DNA of 64,000 bases, from positions 124,001-188,000 of the forward strand of contig JAJTID010000001.1 of assembly GCA_021300155.1 (NCBI GenBank), in the 5' to 3' direction. Positions 47,027 through 56,743 of this stretch are shown piece by piece. Position numbers and translations under genes: made by a program. Numbering within the stretch: the first letter of the stretch is position 1; the number at the start of each line of letters is the position of its first letter. The stretch is from Pirellula sp. (lineage in GTDB: Bacteria > Planctomycetota > Planctomycetia > Pirellulales > Pirellulaceae). Under the pieces are notes generated by a model. That model was not told the DNA's origin. It did no database searches and worked only from the letters and a program-made list of their open reading frames with translations.

Positions 47027-47932
47027 ATGTCGCAACCACAATTGCCATTGGGTAAGCCGAACGCGATTTGGCGAAGCGAGTACCCATTCGAATCTCATTC
47101 GATGAACGTTTCTCCAAACGTCCGACTCCATTATGTCGATGAGGGACCGCGAGAATCGAAAAATACGATTCTTGCTGTTCATGGCAATCCAACTTGGTCC
47201 TTCTATTATCGATCGATCATTGGCAAGTTTCGCGATTCGCATCGAGTCGTTGCCATCGATCATGTCGGTTGTGGAGGAAGCGACAAACCTGCATCGTATG
47301 ACTACTGCCTGGCGCAACATACAAGAAACTTGGTGCGACTTATCGATACCCTCGAATTGACCGATGTGACAATGGTGGTCCATGATTGGGGCGGCGCGAT
47401 TGGGCTAGGGGCGGCGGTTGAGCGACAGTCGTGTATCAAGAACATCCTGGTGCTCAACACAGGTGCATTTCCTCCGCCGTACATTCCATTGCGAATTGCT
47501 GCGTGCCGTTGGCCATGGATCGGTTCGTTTGCGATGCGATACTTCAATGCATTCGCCTGGACGGCTACCTTTATGGCCATCGATCGACTGCCTCGCTTAA
47601 GTCCTCAAGCCAAAGCCGGCTTGCTGGCTCCGTACGATTCACCGGCCCATCGAATTGCCATCGATCGATTCGTTCAAGATATCCCGATGAAGCCAACGCA
47701 TCGAACCTACCAGGTTCTAGAGCAGTTGGAGAATCGGTTGCCTGAATTGGCCAACAAACGAATTCACTTTGTTTGGGGCATGAAGGACTGGTGCTTTCGC
47801 CCAGAGTGCATGGAGCGAATGGCAAAGGCATGGCCAAATGCGACTCGCCGCGAGCTTGCCGACGTTGGGCACTACGTCATGGAAGAGGCACCGAACGAAG
47901 TATGCGAGGAGTTAGCCAAACTTCTCAGCTAG
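47027..47932 (+). CDS. Alpha/beta hydrolase, OleB/haloalkane-dehalogenase-like
   Basis: A 301-residue alpha/beta hydrolase. The oxyanion segment is VHGNPTWSFYYRS, the nucleophile is Asp in VHDWGGAIG, and the base His is in DVGHYVMEEAP. This pattern groups it with haloalkane dehalogenases and with OleB of long-chain olefin synthesis. The OleA, OleC and OleD partners are not next to it. It begins two bases after the isomerase stop. ATG 47027 is chosen; an upstream frame overlaps the isomerase. Confidence 0.82.
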   Translation: MSQPQLPLGKPNAIWRSEYPFESHSMNVSPNVRLHYVDEGPRESKNTILAVHGNPTWSFYYRSIIGKFRDSHRVVAIDHVGCGGSDKPASYDYCLAQHTRNLVRLIDTLELTDVTMVVHDWGGAIGLGAAVERQSCIKNILVLNTGAFPPPYIPLRIAACRWPWIGSFAMRYFNAFAWTATFMAIDRLPRLSPQAKAGLLAPYDSPAHRIAIDRFVQDIPMKPTHRTYQVLEQLENRLPELANKRIHFVWGMKDWCFRPECMERMAKAWPNATRRELADVGHYVMEEAPNEVCEELAKLLS

Positions 47933-47968
47933 ACTCGTGCCGGCTCAGCAACAAATTCTGGTGAGATC

Positions 47969-48283
47969 TCAATCTGGTCGAAGACCAATGGTACAGCATC
48001 CCAGATCGAGCGACTTGTTGGTTTGACGGCTCTTTACAAAGTTGGGATTCAGTTTGTAGTACCGAAATCTACCTTCCTTCTGAATCGAGAGTAGATCCGC
48101 ATGAAATAGAATCCGGAGATGGTGCGAGACCTTCTGGATGTCGATTTCAAGCAGTTCTGCCAGATCAGAAACCGTGAGCTGCCCCGTTTGTAACGCCTTG
48201 ATAATGCGCAGGCGAATGGGATCTCCCAATGCCTTGAGATAATTAGCGCAATTTTCGTCCGTGTTGACTTCTGTTTCTACCAA
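47969..48283 (-). CDS. ArsR-family winged-helix repressor
   Basis: A 104-residue ArsR/SmtB-type regulator: LKALGDPIRLRIIKAL, then the recognition helix DIQKVSHHLRILFHADLLS and the wing KEGRFRYYKLN. The LGCC tail near the C terminus could bind a thiol-seeking metal or a redox signal, but the usual ELCVCDL metal box is absent. It is divergent from the PiT relic, which probably was its regulated gene. Confidence 0.9.
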   Translation of the reverse strand: MVETEVNTDENCANYLKALGDPIRLRIIKALQTGQLTVSDLAELLEIDIQKVSHHLRILFHADLLSIQKEGRFRYYKLNPNFVKSRQTNKSLDLGCCTIGLRPD

Positions 48284-48289
48284 GTTGAC

Positions 48290-48973
48290 GCTTCATTTCG
48301 TTGCCGGTGAATCGTTGGGCACTCTGCGATTATCGCGAAAGCTCGAAACTATACAAGCGACTATGCCAGCACCCGCTGTTCTTCAAAGGTGTGGCATCAC
48401 TTTACGGCAGTGGGACTGCTTCGCGTCGGACAGCACTTGGCAACTGATCGACGAAATCGATTGCTTGACATCGCGCACTTTGCTTCGGCCGGGGCGGCGA
48501 GTTCTGCACGCGGGCTCAACGACACTCTAGAAATGGCAGCCCTATTACTTATCGTGCCGAGCTCATCGGAAAAGTGCGCGATACTTTTCATGGGAATCAT
48601 GATTGCTGTAGGGGCCATGTCGAATGCGACGAAAGTTGCAGAAACACAGGGCAAGGAGGTGACCGATATGACAGCAGGTCAAGGATTTTCGGCCAATCTC
48701 GTCACTGCGATCCTGGTCACGACGGCCAGTTTTCATAATATGCCAGTCAGCACAACGCATGTTAGCGTTGGTTCGCTTCTAGGGATGGGAGTAATTACAA
48801 AGCAAGCGAAAGGGAGAAAGGTTGCAAAAATACTCATAGCATGGATCACCACGGTTCCATACTCGCCAAAAATACCTAACGGTTTGTTCGTCAAGGCTAT
48901 CTCCAAAATAGCGGTTTACAGATCGTTCGTTCACGTATTTCGACCGACCAAGGTTTTGAATCGGAGAGTTTAG
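48290..48973 (+). pseudogene. Decayed PiT-family inorganic phosphate transporter
   Basis: The readable C-terminal half (from about 48470) contains ASSARGLNDTLEMAALLLI, GIMIAVGAMSNATKVAETQG and HNMPVSTTHVSVGSLLGMG, the defining PiT permease motifs (normally FARGLNDTPKI and PVSTTH). It ends in a scrambled tail (WITTVPYSPKIPNG). The preceding coding resumes in another frame (AVLQRCGITLRQWD, about 48375), and the N-terminal half with its first GANDV-type motif is missing. A truncation plus at least one frameshift is inferred; the gene is unlikely to work. Confidence 0.7.
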
Positions 48974-49251
48974 GCTTGCCAAAGCTACGCCCTCGTATAC
49001 TTCTTCCTATGGCTTGCTATTCGTCTTTCTGTCTCAGCAATCAGGATACCGCAAAAGCCAGTTTAGTAAGTCTCTTGAACCGTTGGAATTCGTGTCGACA
49101 AGATAGCAGAAAGCTTATAATCAAACAGATATTGAGAGGCGTCAGAGGATTCTATGGCGGAACGATGGTGATGCTCTGCTTCCAGTTGCTATGGACTGCA
49201 GATTGGCGACGTCCTTTCCTGAAAATTGAAGAAAGACGAACCTGGGTTAGT

Positions 49252-49950
49252 ATGGTCGCAATTGTCTCACTATTGGTTATCGCAATGGTTTCATTGTTGG
49301 CGGTTCGGGCTGGTTCTACAGCATTGATGATGACGGGATTGAGTTGGGATGCCGCCAGTTTTCAAAGCTACTCGGCCTTCTTCGGCGTTGGCTTTACGAC
49401 GCGTGAAGCCGAATTAGTTGTGAATCACCCGGTGCGTCGTCGCATCATTCGCGATCTCATTCTGGCTGGCAATATTGGCATCACCTCTGCCGCCGCGACG
49501 TTAGTGGCAACCATGGTACAGAACTCTCGCGGATTTCAACCGTTGCTTATTGTTGTAGGTCTCGTCTTCGGACTTGGGTTGCTGATCTATCTAACACGTG
49601 TCAGTTGGGTACAGCGTGCAATCGACAGGGCGATTCAGCATACGCTTGAAAGGACCGGACTGGTGCGGGTCATGGATTACGAGCTTCTTCTACGCATTCA
49701 GCATGGCTATGTCGTTTCTGAAATGGAGATCTTCGCTGACTCGAAAATTGCCAATCAATCGCTGCGTCAATCGCGCCCCTGGGATCACGGTGTTGTTATA
49801 CTTTCCGTGAAGTCGGAAGGGAAGGATCGACCAGGCATTCCGAATGCGGATACCATACTGCAGGTAGGGGATGTCGTTACCGTGTACGGCGAAGAACATC
49901 ATATACGCAAGATATTTGATAGCGTTCCTCCCACTCCCGCTGTTTTATAA
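49252..49950 (+). CDS. TrkA_C-domain membrane protein, potassium-channel-like
   Basis: About 232 residues from ATG 49252, with two or three transmembrane helices (MVAIVSLLVIAMVSLLA and NIGITSAAATLVATMVQ, FQPLLIVVGLVFGLGLLIYL) and a C-terminal TrkA_C (RCK-C) domain around residues 160-225 (QSLRQSRPWDHGVVILSV and ILQVGDVVTVYGEEHHI). Such domains bind ligands that control K+ transport. There is no pore signature. Frame-open sequence extends upstream to 48976 but resembles non-coding or relic DNA, so the start is uncertain. Confidence 0.7.
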   Translation: MVAIVSLLVIAMVSLLAVRAGSTALMMTGLSWDAASFQSYSAFFGVGFTTREAELVVNHPVRRRIIRDLILAGNIGITSAAATLVATMVQNSRGFQPLLIVVGLVFGLGLLIYLTRVSWVQRAIDRAIQHTLERTGLVRVMDYELLLRIQHGYVVSEMEIFADSKIANQSLRQSRPWDHGVVILSVKSEGKDRPGIPNADTILQVGDVVTVYGEEHHIRKIFDSVPPTPAVL

Positions 49951-50099
49951 GATAGTAGATAGTTACGTCGTCGACTGAATCCGCCAAGCTGGCCGCAACT
50001 CGTTCTATCGGTACGCGTGAAGAACCAACTAAGAAACTTCGATAATGATGCCGATCCCGACTGCGTTCCAGCGATGCAGGTTAGCAATGAGAGAACTTC

Positions 50100-52028
50100 A
50101 TGCCTGATCTAGCAATGTTTATCTCCCGATATGCGATAAGTGTTCTGCTCGTTTCGTGCACATCTTGCCATCTCCTGGCGGCTGAAATTTGTGGCGTGAC
50201 TGTTACTCCGCATGTCCTGGCCGATTCCATGATGTATCGAAAGCCACGGGACCAGGATCTAGCTGCCAAAGTGCAATTGTTCGTCAAGGGCTCTGCATCG
50301 CCTCGTTTATGGGACGGGAAGTCGCCAAGTGAACACCTCGCGTCCGGCGATTGGGCGTGGCATGATCTTGGTACCGCTGTCCAAGGCACTGAAGACTCTC
50401 TCAGTGTCTGGACTTGGAATGGAAAAACATCTCGTTGGGGAATCGGAAACACTTGTGAAGTGGAGGGGGTTGGTTTATCGAAGACTAGCATCTCCATCGA
50501 CGCGCCGAAGAAGTGGGTTTCCGCGATCACATTTCTGGCTGACGAAGCAGAGTCCAAGCCTCGTCAGATGATCGCCCACATCGTCAACAGCTCAGACGGA
50601 TCTCTAAAGATCGCATCGGTACGACTCTGGCTTCCTCGCAGTGGAGCAACATGGCAAACGCTCTATGCTCAAGAGGCTCGTGTTGTGGACGTGCAAATTC
50701 CCCCTCGTGATCGAGGCGTCGTCAATCTGTCGTTCAAAGAGCCGTTACCCTTGATCTATGCTGCTCTAGAATTGTCTACCGATTCTGGATCACTGTGGGC
50801 TCATTTGCGAATCAAGTCCGAACAATTTGACATCAGCGGAGGTTGGATCGGTGATCATCTGAAGGAAGAACCCTACTTGAAGCTGCTTTCGCGATTGCAT
50901 GTGAACTGTGGGCAAATTCAAAATGTAGCTGGTTACACGGACAACGAGGAATTGTATCAACGTTATCCGATGAAGTTATTCAATCGAATGTGGCCGCTGG
51001 ACACGTGGGATAGGGAGAAGTGGCTGCCCAAGATACATGCGGTCGAGTTCCTAGGGGAGCCTCAGTATGGAGGTGGTCGGCCTGTTGCCCCGCAAGAAGT
51101 CTTCGATAAGCTGTTGCCCTATCGTACGAGTCGACTTGCCACTAGCGTGACCAACTCCGAGGAACGAATCTGGCGATTCTACGCCGGGCTTTCGGATTAC
51201 CCACATTACGATGCGTATCGAGTGGTTGCCCCTGCCGCAGACTCGTGGCGTGCCTACAATCGATGGGGTGGCCAGCGAATCACTTGGGGGGCGCCGCTAG
51301 AAACAATTGGAGATATGTGTCGCTCGTTGAGGGAACTCAGTCGCCCGATGCCTGTAGCTTATTGGTCACAGGGGCCGCATGACGGCTGGGGGAGTGGTTT
51401 TGGCTTGAGCGCTCGTCAGCGACGATCGCCAACCCCGGATGAATTGCGCGCTCAAGCCATGCATGCATTGTCGACTCGCATCACATCCTTGTATTGGTTC
51501 AACCTGAGCCTGAAATCGCTTCTGAAGTTTCCCGACACATGGGATCCGATCATGCGAATCGGTCGAGAGATTCAAATGCTCTCTCCATTCTATCTTTCTG
51601 GAGATGCCTTCCAATTTGAAAGGACACGAAGCGAAAGCGGTCAGCTAGACTGGGACTGTGCTTCAATTGTTTCTGAAGAGTGTGCGATTCTTTTTGCGAA
51701 TGACATTGCTTATGAGCCGGATTCTCGTGACAACACGTTCCGCTTCGGCCAGCCCCGGGATTTCTCCTATCGCTATCCCCTTCCGCACTGGCTTCGAGAG
51801 CCGACAGACGTTTTTCGAGTCGATGCAGATGGTATTCACGCAGTAGAATGGAGTCCTGATTCAAACGGAGTATTTATCAAGCACCAATTCAGCCGTGATG
51901 CAATCTTTGTTGCCACCAAACTACCGAGCTTACGAACTAGCATTGAGGCACGCCGACAAGCCGCAATCGCAAAAGAAAACAGCCTCCAAGTGGACGTAGA
52001 AGTACTGAAGCTATTGATTCGCAATTGA
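50100..52028 (+). CDS. Secreted protein of unknown function with glycoside-hydrolase-like features
   Basis: A 642-residue protein with a signal peptide (about 1-28). Its N-terminal part (about 30-220) is beta-rich, and the remainder carries Trp- and Tyr-rich segments (HYDAYRVVAPAADSWRAYN, VAYWSQGPHDGWGSGFG, ITSLYWFNLSLK) that look like a TIM-barrel glycosidase. No family catalytic motif is recognised. ATG 50100 has a GAGAG site upstream. It lies alone between the TrkA_C gene and the recombinase relic. Confidence 0.7.
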   Translation: MPDLAMFISRYAISVLLVSCTSCHLLAAEICGVTVTPHVLADSMMYRKPRDQDLAAKVQLFVKGSASPRLWDGKSPSEHLASGDWAWHDLGTAVQGTEDSLSVWTWNGKTSRWGIGNTCEVEGVGLSKTSISIDAPKKWVSAITFLADEAESKPRQMIAHIVNSSDGSLKIASVRLWLPRSGATWQTLYAQEARVVDVQIPPRDRGVVNLSFKEPLPLIYAALELSTDSGSLWAHLRIKSEQFDISGGWIGDHLKEEPYLKLLSRLHVNCGQIQNVAGYTDNEELYQRYPMKLFNRMWPLDTWDREKWLPKIHAVEFLGEPQYGGGRPVAPQEVFDKLLPYRTSRLATSVTNSEERIWRFYAGLSDYPHYDAYRVVAPAADSWRAYNRWGGQRITWGAPLETIGDMCRSLRELSRPMPVAYWSQGPHDGWGSGFGLSARQRRSPTPDELRAQAMHALSTRITSLYWFNLSLKSLLKFPDTWDPIMRIGREIQMLSPFYLSGDAFQFERTRSESGQLDWDCASIVSEECAILFANDIAYEPDSRDNTFRFGQPRDFSYRYPLPHWLREPTDVFRVDADGIHAVEWSPDSNGVFIKHQFSRDAIFVATKLPSLRTSIEARRQAAIAKENSLQVDVEVLKLLIRN

Positions 52029-52199
52029 GTCTTGAGCCGCCAAGTTCCTGTCGTGAGTCTTTCCTCGTGATGATTTGATTTAATATGTTCGTGGGGAGTC
52101 GAACGACAGAAGATGTTCTTTACGACAACATGATCAAGAATATGTTGCGTTTGTTTCACTTTGACTACTGTGGAAAGAAATTGCTTTGCAAGCGGTTAC
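52029..52199. other. Flank of recombinase relic
   Basis: About 170 bases of short frames with no gene recognised. It may include the missing upstream part of the recombinase remnant. Confidence 0.35.
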
Positions 52200-52520
52200 T
52201 GAGCCCTGCGACGACGGTGGCTTCACCGGTGGCAACATGGATCGTCCGACGCTTGCCAATCGTGTGGCTGCGGCATGACGCATTCGTTTTTTTGTGAAGA
52301 CGCCAAACGATACCGCTACTATGTCTGCGGTACAGCCATGCAGCGAGGCTGGTCGGAGTGCCTATAGCCGTCGGTGCCTGCTGGTGAGATCGAGCGGTTC
52401 GTGGTGGAACAAATTCGAACGATCGGCAAGGGCACAGCGCTATTGAAGCAAACGGCCATCGATGTTCAACTACGGAACAATGTCGAGTGCAAGCGATCAC
52501 GTTTCATCCAACCGGCTTGA
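52200..52520 (+). pseudogene. Degenerate large serine recombinase
   Basis: Three frames must be joined to read it. CDDGGFTGGNMDRPTLAN (about 52207-52260) matches the end of the resolvase catalytic domain of large serine recombinases. A different frame then gives CGCGMTHSFFCEDAKRYR and YYVCGTAMQRGWSEC (about 52263-52361), the zinc-ribbon domain, followed by a stop (TAG) and PSVPAGEIERFVVEQIRTI (from 52366). The DNA between the domains is deleted, and the N-terminal Ser region and coiled coil are missing. Non-functional. Confidence 0.75.
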
Positions 52521-52778
52521 AAAGCTTATCATCGTTCGTGCTGTCGCTCCACCTTCTGGGCTAACGTCCACATTAAAAGTTCTGCTTGCTCGTATTGATC
52601 TAGTTCGTGCTTAAGGTTGTTATTCATTTGTCCGGTATGGTTCAGCGAGAGAAGTTGAGAAGGAAAAACTTCGATATATTTTCTTGTGATTTGGCGTCAG
52701 ATTACCGCATCGAGAGGAGAATATTCGTATCCGAGAATAATACCTCTCAACCTCTCAACCAACTCAGGAATTCGCAGG
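52521..52778. other. Intergenic region upstream of the DUF1501 gene
   Basis: About 260 bases with no recognised gene; it probably holds the promoter of the downstream operon. The direct repeat ACCTCTCAACCTCTCAACC at about 52742-52760 (two CCTCTCAA copies) lies just before the ribosome-binding site. Confidence 0.4.
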
Positions 52779-54173
52779 ATGAATCCACCCGCTCCTTATC
52801 TTCGCGGTTGTTCCGGATTTCGAGCCGCGCCGCGCCGTCAGGTACTCCAGGCCGGAGTGCTTGGTGCGCTTGGGATTTCCATGGCTGATTTGTTTCGCTT
52901 GCAGGCCGAGGATAGGTCTGGGGTGACGATTGCCGGTGGCAAAAAGATAGAGCCGCACGCGATGAGCGTTATTCAGATCAATCTCCCCGGTGGCTTTCCT
53001 CACCACGAGTCGTTTGACCCCAAGCCCGAGGCGCCCGTTGAGTGTCGCGGATCGTTTGGCGTCGTCAGGACAAGCTCGGGAGAGGTGTTTAGCGACAACT
53101 TGCCTAAGCTAGCTGGCATCGCTGGCAAGATTACCGTCGTGCGGTCTGTGGTTGGAAAGATTCCGGACCATGGTTTGGCCACCTATCATCTCCATACTGG
53201 CTACACTCCTTCTACTGTGATTGACTATCCGCAAATGGGTTCGATCGTTTCGCACGAACTCGGTCCGCGAGGGGAACTTCCTTGCTATATCGCCTTGCCT
53301 GGAAAAAATGTATCGGGTGGAGGAACGGGTTTTCTCCCGAGCGTTCACGGGCCATTTGAAACGGGTGGTGATCCTGCGACCCAGAAAAAGGACTTTCGAG
53401 TCAGGGACTTTTCTTTGCCTTCGGATTTAACCGTAGAGCAGCTCAATCGTCAGCGATTTGTTCGCGACACTGTCGAGAAACGGATTCGCGCTCTTGAGGC
53501 GAATCCGGTGTTGTTGGATACGATGGACGAGTTCCATGCCAGGGCGTACTCGCTCTTAACTTCGAGCGGTGCCCAGCAGGCCTTTTCTTTTGAAGGCGAA
53601 AGCAGCGAGATCTTGGATCTGTATGGAAGCCAAGTGACAGGAGACGTCAAGGGTCCCGATAACAGGTTTCACCCCAAAGGTCTTGCAGAAAGGTTGATTA
53701 TCGCGCGCCGGTTGGTCGAGGCGGGGGTGCGGTTCGTGACGCTGGAGTACGGAGGTTGGGATTGTCACGCGGACGTTAGGAAGTCTTGTATCGACCAGAT
53801 GCGGCCGTTCGATTATGCGATTGCGGGACTCGTCAGCGATTTAGAGCGACGCGGATTGCTCGACTCAACCATCGTCTGGGTGACGAGTGAGTTTGGGCGG
53901 ACGCCGATGATCAACAAGGAGAGTGGTCGAGATCACTGGGCTCGGTGCTATTCGATGATGATTGCAGGAGGTGGCTTCAAACAAGGGTTAGTCTATGGAG
54001 CTAGTGACTCGACGGGTGGTGAACCATCGCGCGACGCCATAACTCTTGAGAATCTCATGGCTACTATCTATCACCAGTTGGGTATCGACCCAAACAAAGA
54101 ACTGGTGGCATTTGGCACTCGCCCGATCGAGATCATTCGTGATGCGGAAGTTGTCAAGTCGCTCCTGAGTTGA
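52779..54173 (+). CDS. DUF1501-family secreted sulfatase-like protein
   Basis: A 464-residue DUF1501 protein. Its N terminus has a twin-arginine-type leader ([22 protein letters not shown]). Family landmarks [44 protein letters not shown] and [13 protein letters not shown], with [16 protein letters not shown], are in order. The fold belongs to the alkaline-phosphatase/sulfatase superfamily, but the activity is unknown. ATG 52779 with AGGAA about eight bases upstream is chosen over a longer frame. It is first of the long co-directional block. Confidence 0.92.
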   Translation: MNPPAPYLRGCSGFRAAPRRQVLQAGVLGALGISMADLFRLQAEDRSGVTIAGGKKIEPHAMSVIQINLPGGFPHHESFDPKPEAPVECRGSFGVVRTSSGEVFSDNLPKLAGIAGKITVVRSVVGKIPDHGLATYHLHTGYTPSTVIDYPQMGSIVSHELGPRGELPCYIALPGKNVSGGGTGFLPSVHGPFETGGDPATQKKDFRVRDFSLPSDLTVEQLNRQRFVRDTVEKRIRALEANPVLLDTMDEFHARAYSLLTSSGAQQAFSFEGESSEILDLYGSQVTGDVKGPDNRFHPKGLAERLIIARRLVEAGVRFVTLEYGGWDCHADVRKSCIDQMRPFDYAIAGLVSDLERRGLLDSTIVWVTSEFGRTPMINKESGRDHWARCYSMMIAGGGFKQGLVYGASDSTGGEPSRDAITLENLMATIYHQLGIDPNKELVAFGTRPIEIIRDAEVVKSLLS

Positions 54174-54207
54174 GAGTTTCGACATTTTTTATAGGAGCCA
54201 ACACAGT

Positions 54208-56697
54208 ATGCGTTCATCCAGATTGTTGACATTCACTTTTTCAGCGCTTGTTGTCGTTTTTCAGGCTGTTGCCGTTGCGGACCCTTGGATCACGGGTGTG
54301 ACGCCGCGACTTGTAGGCCGAGGCACGACAAGCGAAATTATTATCGCCCCGTGGCGTCACGAAGCAGTGGATGTCTTGTTCTATCCGCAGGCAACCTATG
54401 TGCCTTGGACCGCATTAGACACCAATGCATCGCCCGGCATCCGTTGTGTCGGAGCGGATTTCGACGCAGCGAAACAACGGCTTGTCTGCAAGCTTGAGGT
54501 CCCGCCAAACAGTCAGCCGGGCGAACATCCGTTTCGTGTGCTCACCGGTTTGGGTCTATCCTCGATGGGGACAATCTATGTCAGTCCTTTCCCGGTCATC
54601 GACGAGGGAGAGACCAAGTACAACACGAACGATACCTTCGAAAACGCCTTGCGCGTTGAGCAAAACGTAACCGTCCGCGGCACGCTTTCTAAAAGCCCAG
54701 CCAACGACATTGATTGTTTCCGTTTGGCGGGTAGAGCTGGCGAGAGACTGTCTATTGAAGTTGATATGGTGAAAATGGGAGATGACCTCCAATGGAATCC
54801 TGTTCCCGATGGCTACGATTCTGTCGTCGCGGTCTTCGATCCGCAAGGGAAAAGGATCGCCATCAATGATGACTCGGCACTCAATCGCCAGGACCCGCTC
54901 CTTTCAATTCGACTGCCGGTGGATGGTGATTACACGATTGTACTGCGGCGTTCGATGTTCGTACCACAAGACCGCGAGTATGCGATACACATAGGAAGCT
55001 ACTTCCGACCATTGACCGCTTTTCCATTGGGTGGGCCTGCGGGCAAACCGCTAGAGGTTCAACTGCTTGGTGACCCTATGGGTACGATGTCGCATGTGGT
55101 TGAGATGCCACAAGTGCCACGAACGTTTCAGCATTTCGTCGAAGCCCCGTTACCACTCTCGCTACGATCGAGTCCGTTTCCTAACTTGATTGAGGAACAC
55201 GGCCAACCCGAGACACTTGTGCCTTCCATCCCTGTCGCAGTCAATGGCATCCTTAGCAAACAAGACGAAGTCGATCGGTTTCGCATTCGCGTGGAAAAGG
55301 ATGTACCGCTCCAGGTTCGAGTTTGGGCCAGTGCGCTTGGATCGCCCGTAGACCCTTCGATCAAGATCAGGCCGATCGTTGCGGCAGGATCAGCTGGGGA
55401 AGTTGAATTAGAATCTGACGATGCCAAACTCCCGGAAAGGGACATCTTTGGCGCACAAGGTGACTTTCCTGACACATTTGACCCATCGGTTGTTTGGGTA
55501 CCCAAGCGGGATGGAGAGTACTGGCTTGAGATCAACGATCCGCGTGGAGCGGGAGGCCCGACTCATGTTTACCGAGTCGAAATCGCTCCACCATCGAACA
55601 CGTTGCATATTGGTTTGTCCCATGAACAATACAAGCCGGAACGTCCACGTAAGACATCACTTTCCGTCCCTCGAGGTAGTCCTTGGACTGTTAGGCTTTC
55701 GCTTTATCCTGGTCAAGGAAGTATCTTTACAGGACCGATCGATCTTGCGTTCGAAGGGTTACCTTCCGGTGTGAAGATGTTTTCACCTCGAATGCCGACC
55801 CTGCAGTCGGTCTGGCCAATGACACTCGTTGCTGACGTCGATGCACCGATTGCTGCGTCGCTAGTTCGAGTGACAGCGATCCCAGCCGATGGAGGCGAAC
55901 CGTTCGTAACCGTTAATCAACAGAATTTGCAACGTGTATCCTATTCTCACTATCCGTGGCGCAGCATTCGCGTGGATCGCTTCGCCGCATCCGTAAGCGA
56001 GCCAGCTGGTTTTGCTGTACGGATCGAAGCCCCCAAGCAGCCGCTGATGCGCGGTTCCGAAATGACCATCCCGGTGACAATCGAGAGGCAACCTGGATGC
56101 GACGAACCGCTCGAAATGCAGTGCGAATTCGGTCCCGCAGGTGTCGGCATGTCTCCAGCTCAATTGATCCCGGCGGGCGAAAACAGTGCCAGCCTTACAC
56201 TCTCAGCCGATTTGAATGCCAAGCTCGGCAGTTCGCCTCTTTACGTGATAGTGACCACGACCCAGCCACGGGGAGGTCGCTCGAAAAGCTCGGTAAGCGG
56301 AGATACAGCGTTAGGATCTGAACGTGTGCGGGTCTCTTCGGAGCTCGTAAACATCGAGGTCGCTGAGCCCTTCGTGTCCCTATCGAGCGATCCACAGAGC
56401 GTTCGCAGGGGCGATCGAATAGCATACCGTTGGGCGGTCAAGAAGCTGCGTTCATTCGAGGGACAGGCTAGTGTCCGAATACTTGGACTGCCGGTAGGAG
56501 TCACTGCATTAGGCCCCGAGCCATCCATCAACAAATCTTCAAATGATGTCGCAATAGAACTCGAGGCTAGCGATCAAGCGCTCCTAGGTATGGTAAGTAA
56601 TCTCCAATGCGACGTGAAGTTTTCCGTAAACGGTGAAGAGATTCACTTGCGAACGGGCTCGGGGAAATTGCGAATCGATCCGCGATTGGAAAAGTAG
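54208..56697 (+). CDS. Large secreted pre-peptidase-like (PPC) beta-sandwich protein
   Basis: An 829-residue protein with a signal peptide (about 1-25). A beta-rich N-terminal region leads into two segments resembling bacterial pre-peptidase C-terminal (PPC) domains: [19 protein letters not shown] followed by [18 protein letters not shown], and [18 protein letters not shown]. Further Ig-like strands fill the rest. It begins 34 bases after the DUF1501 gene with an AGGAG site. Planctomycete homologues always accompany DUF1549/1553 or DUF1501 genes. Probably a structural surface or periplasmic component. Confidence 0.82.
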   Translation: MRSSRLLTFTFSALVVVFQAVAVADPWITGVTPRLVGRGTTSEIIIAPWRHEAVDVLFYPQATYVPWTALDTNASPGIRCVGADFDAAKQRLVCKLEVPPNSQPGEHPFRVLTGLGLSSMGTIYVSPFPVIDEGETKYNTNDTFENALRVEQNVTVRGTLSKSPANDIDCFRLAGRAGERLSIEVDMVKMGDDLQWNPVPDGYDSVVAVFDPQGKRIAINDDSALNRQDPLLSIRLPVDGDYTIVLRRSMFVPQDREYAIHIGSYFRPLTAFPLGGPAGKPLEVQLLGDPMGTMSHVVEMPQVPRTFQHFVEAPLPLSLRSSPFPNLIEEHGQPETLVPSIPVAVNGILSKQDEVDRFRIRVEKDVPLQVRVWASALGSPVDPSIKIRPIVAAGSAGEVELESDDAKLPERDIFGAQGDFPDTFDPSVVWVPKRDGEYWLEINDPRGAGGPTHVYRVEIAPPSNTLHIGLSHEQYKPERPRKTSLSVPRGSPWTVRLSLYPGQGSIFTGPIDLAFEGLPSGVKMFSPRMPTLQSVWPMTLVADVDAPIAASLVRVTAIPADGGEPFVTVNQQNLQRVSYSHYPWRSIRVDRFAASVSEPAGFAVRIEAPKQPLMRGSEMTIPVTIERQPGCDEPLEMQCEFGPAGVGMSPAQLIPAGENSASLTLSADLNAKLGSSPLYVIVTTTQPRGGRSKSSVSGDTALGSERVRVSSELVNIEVAEPFVSLSSDPQSVRRGDRIAYRWAVKKLRSFEGQASVRILGLPVGVTALGPEPSINKSSNDVAIELEASDQALLGMVSNLQCDVKFSVNGEEIHLRTGSGKLRIDPRLEK

Positions 56698-56743
56698 TTG
56701 GATCAATTCATCGGAAAGCGAAAACGGAACAGGGACCCCCTTT

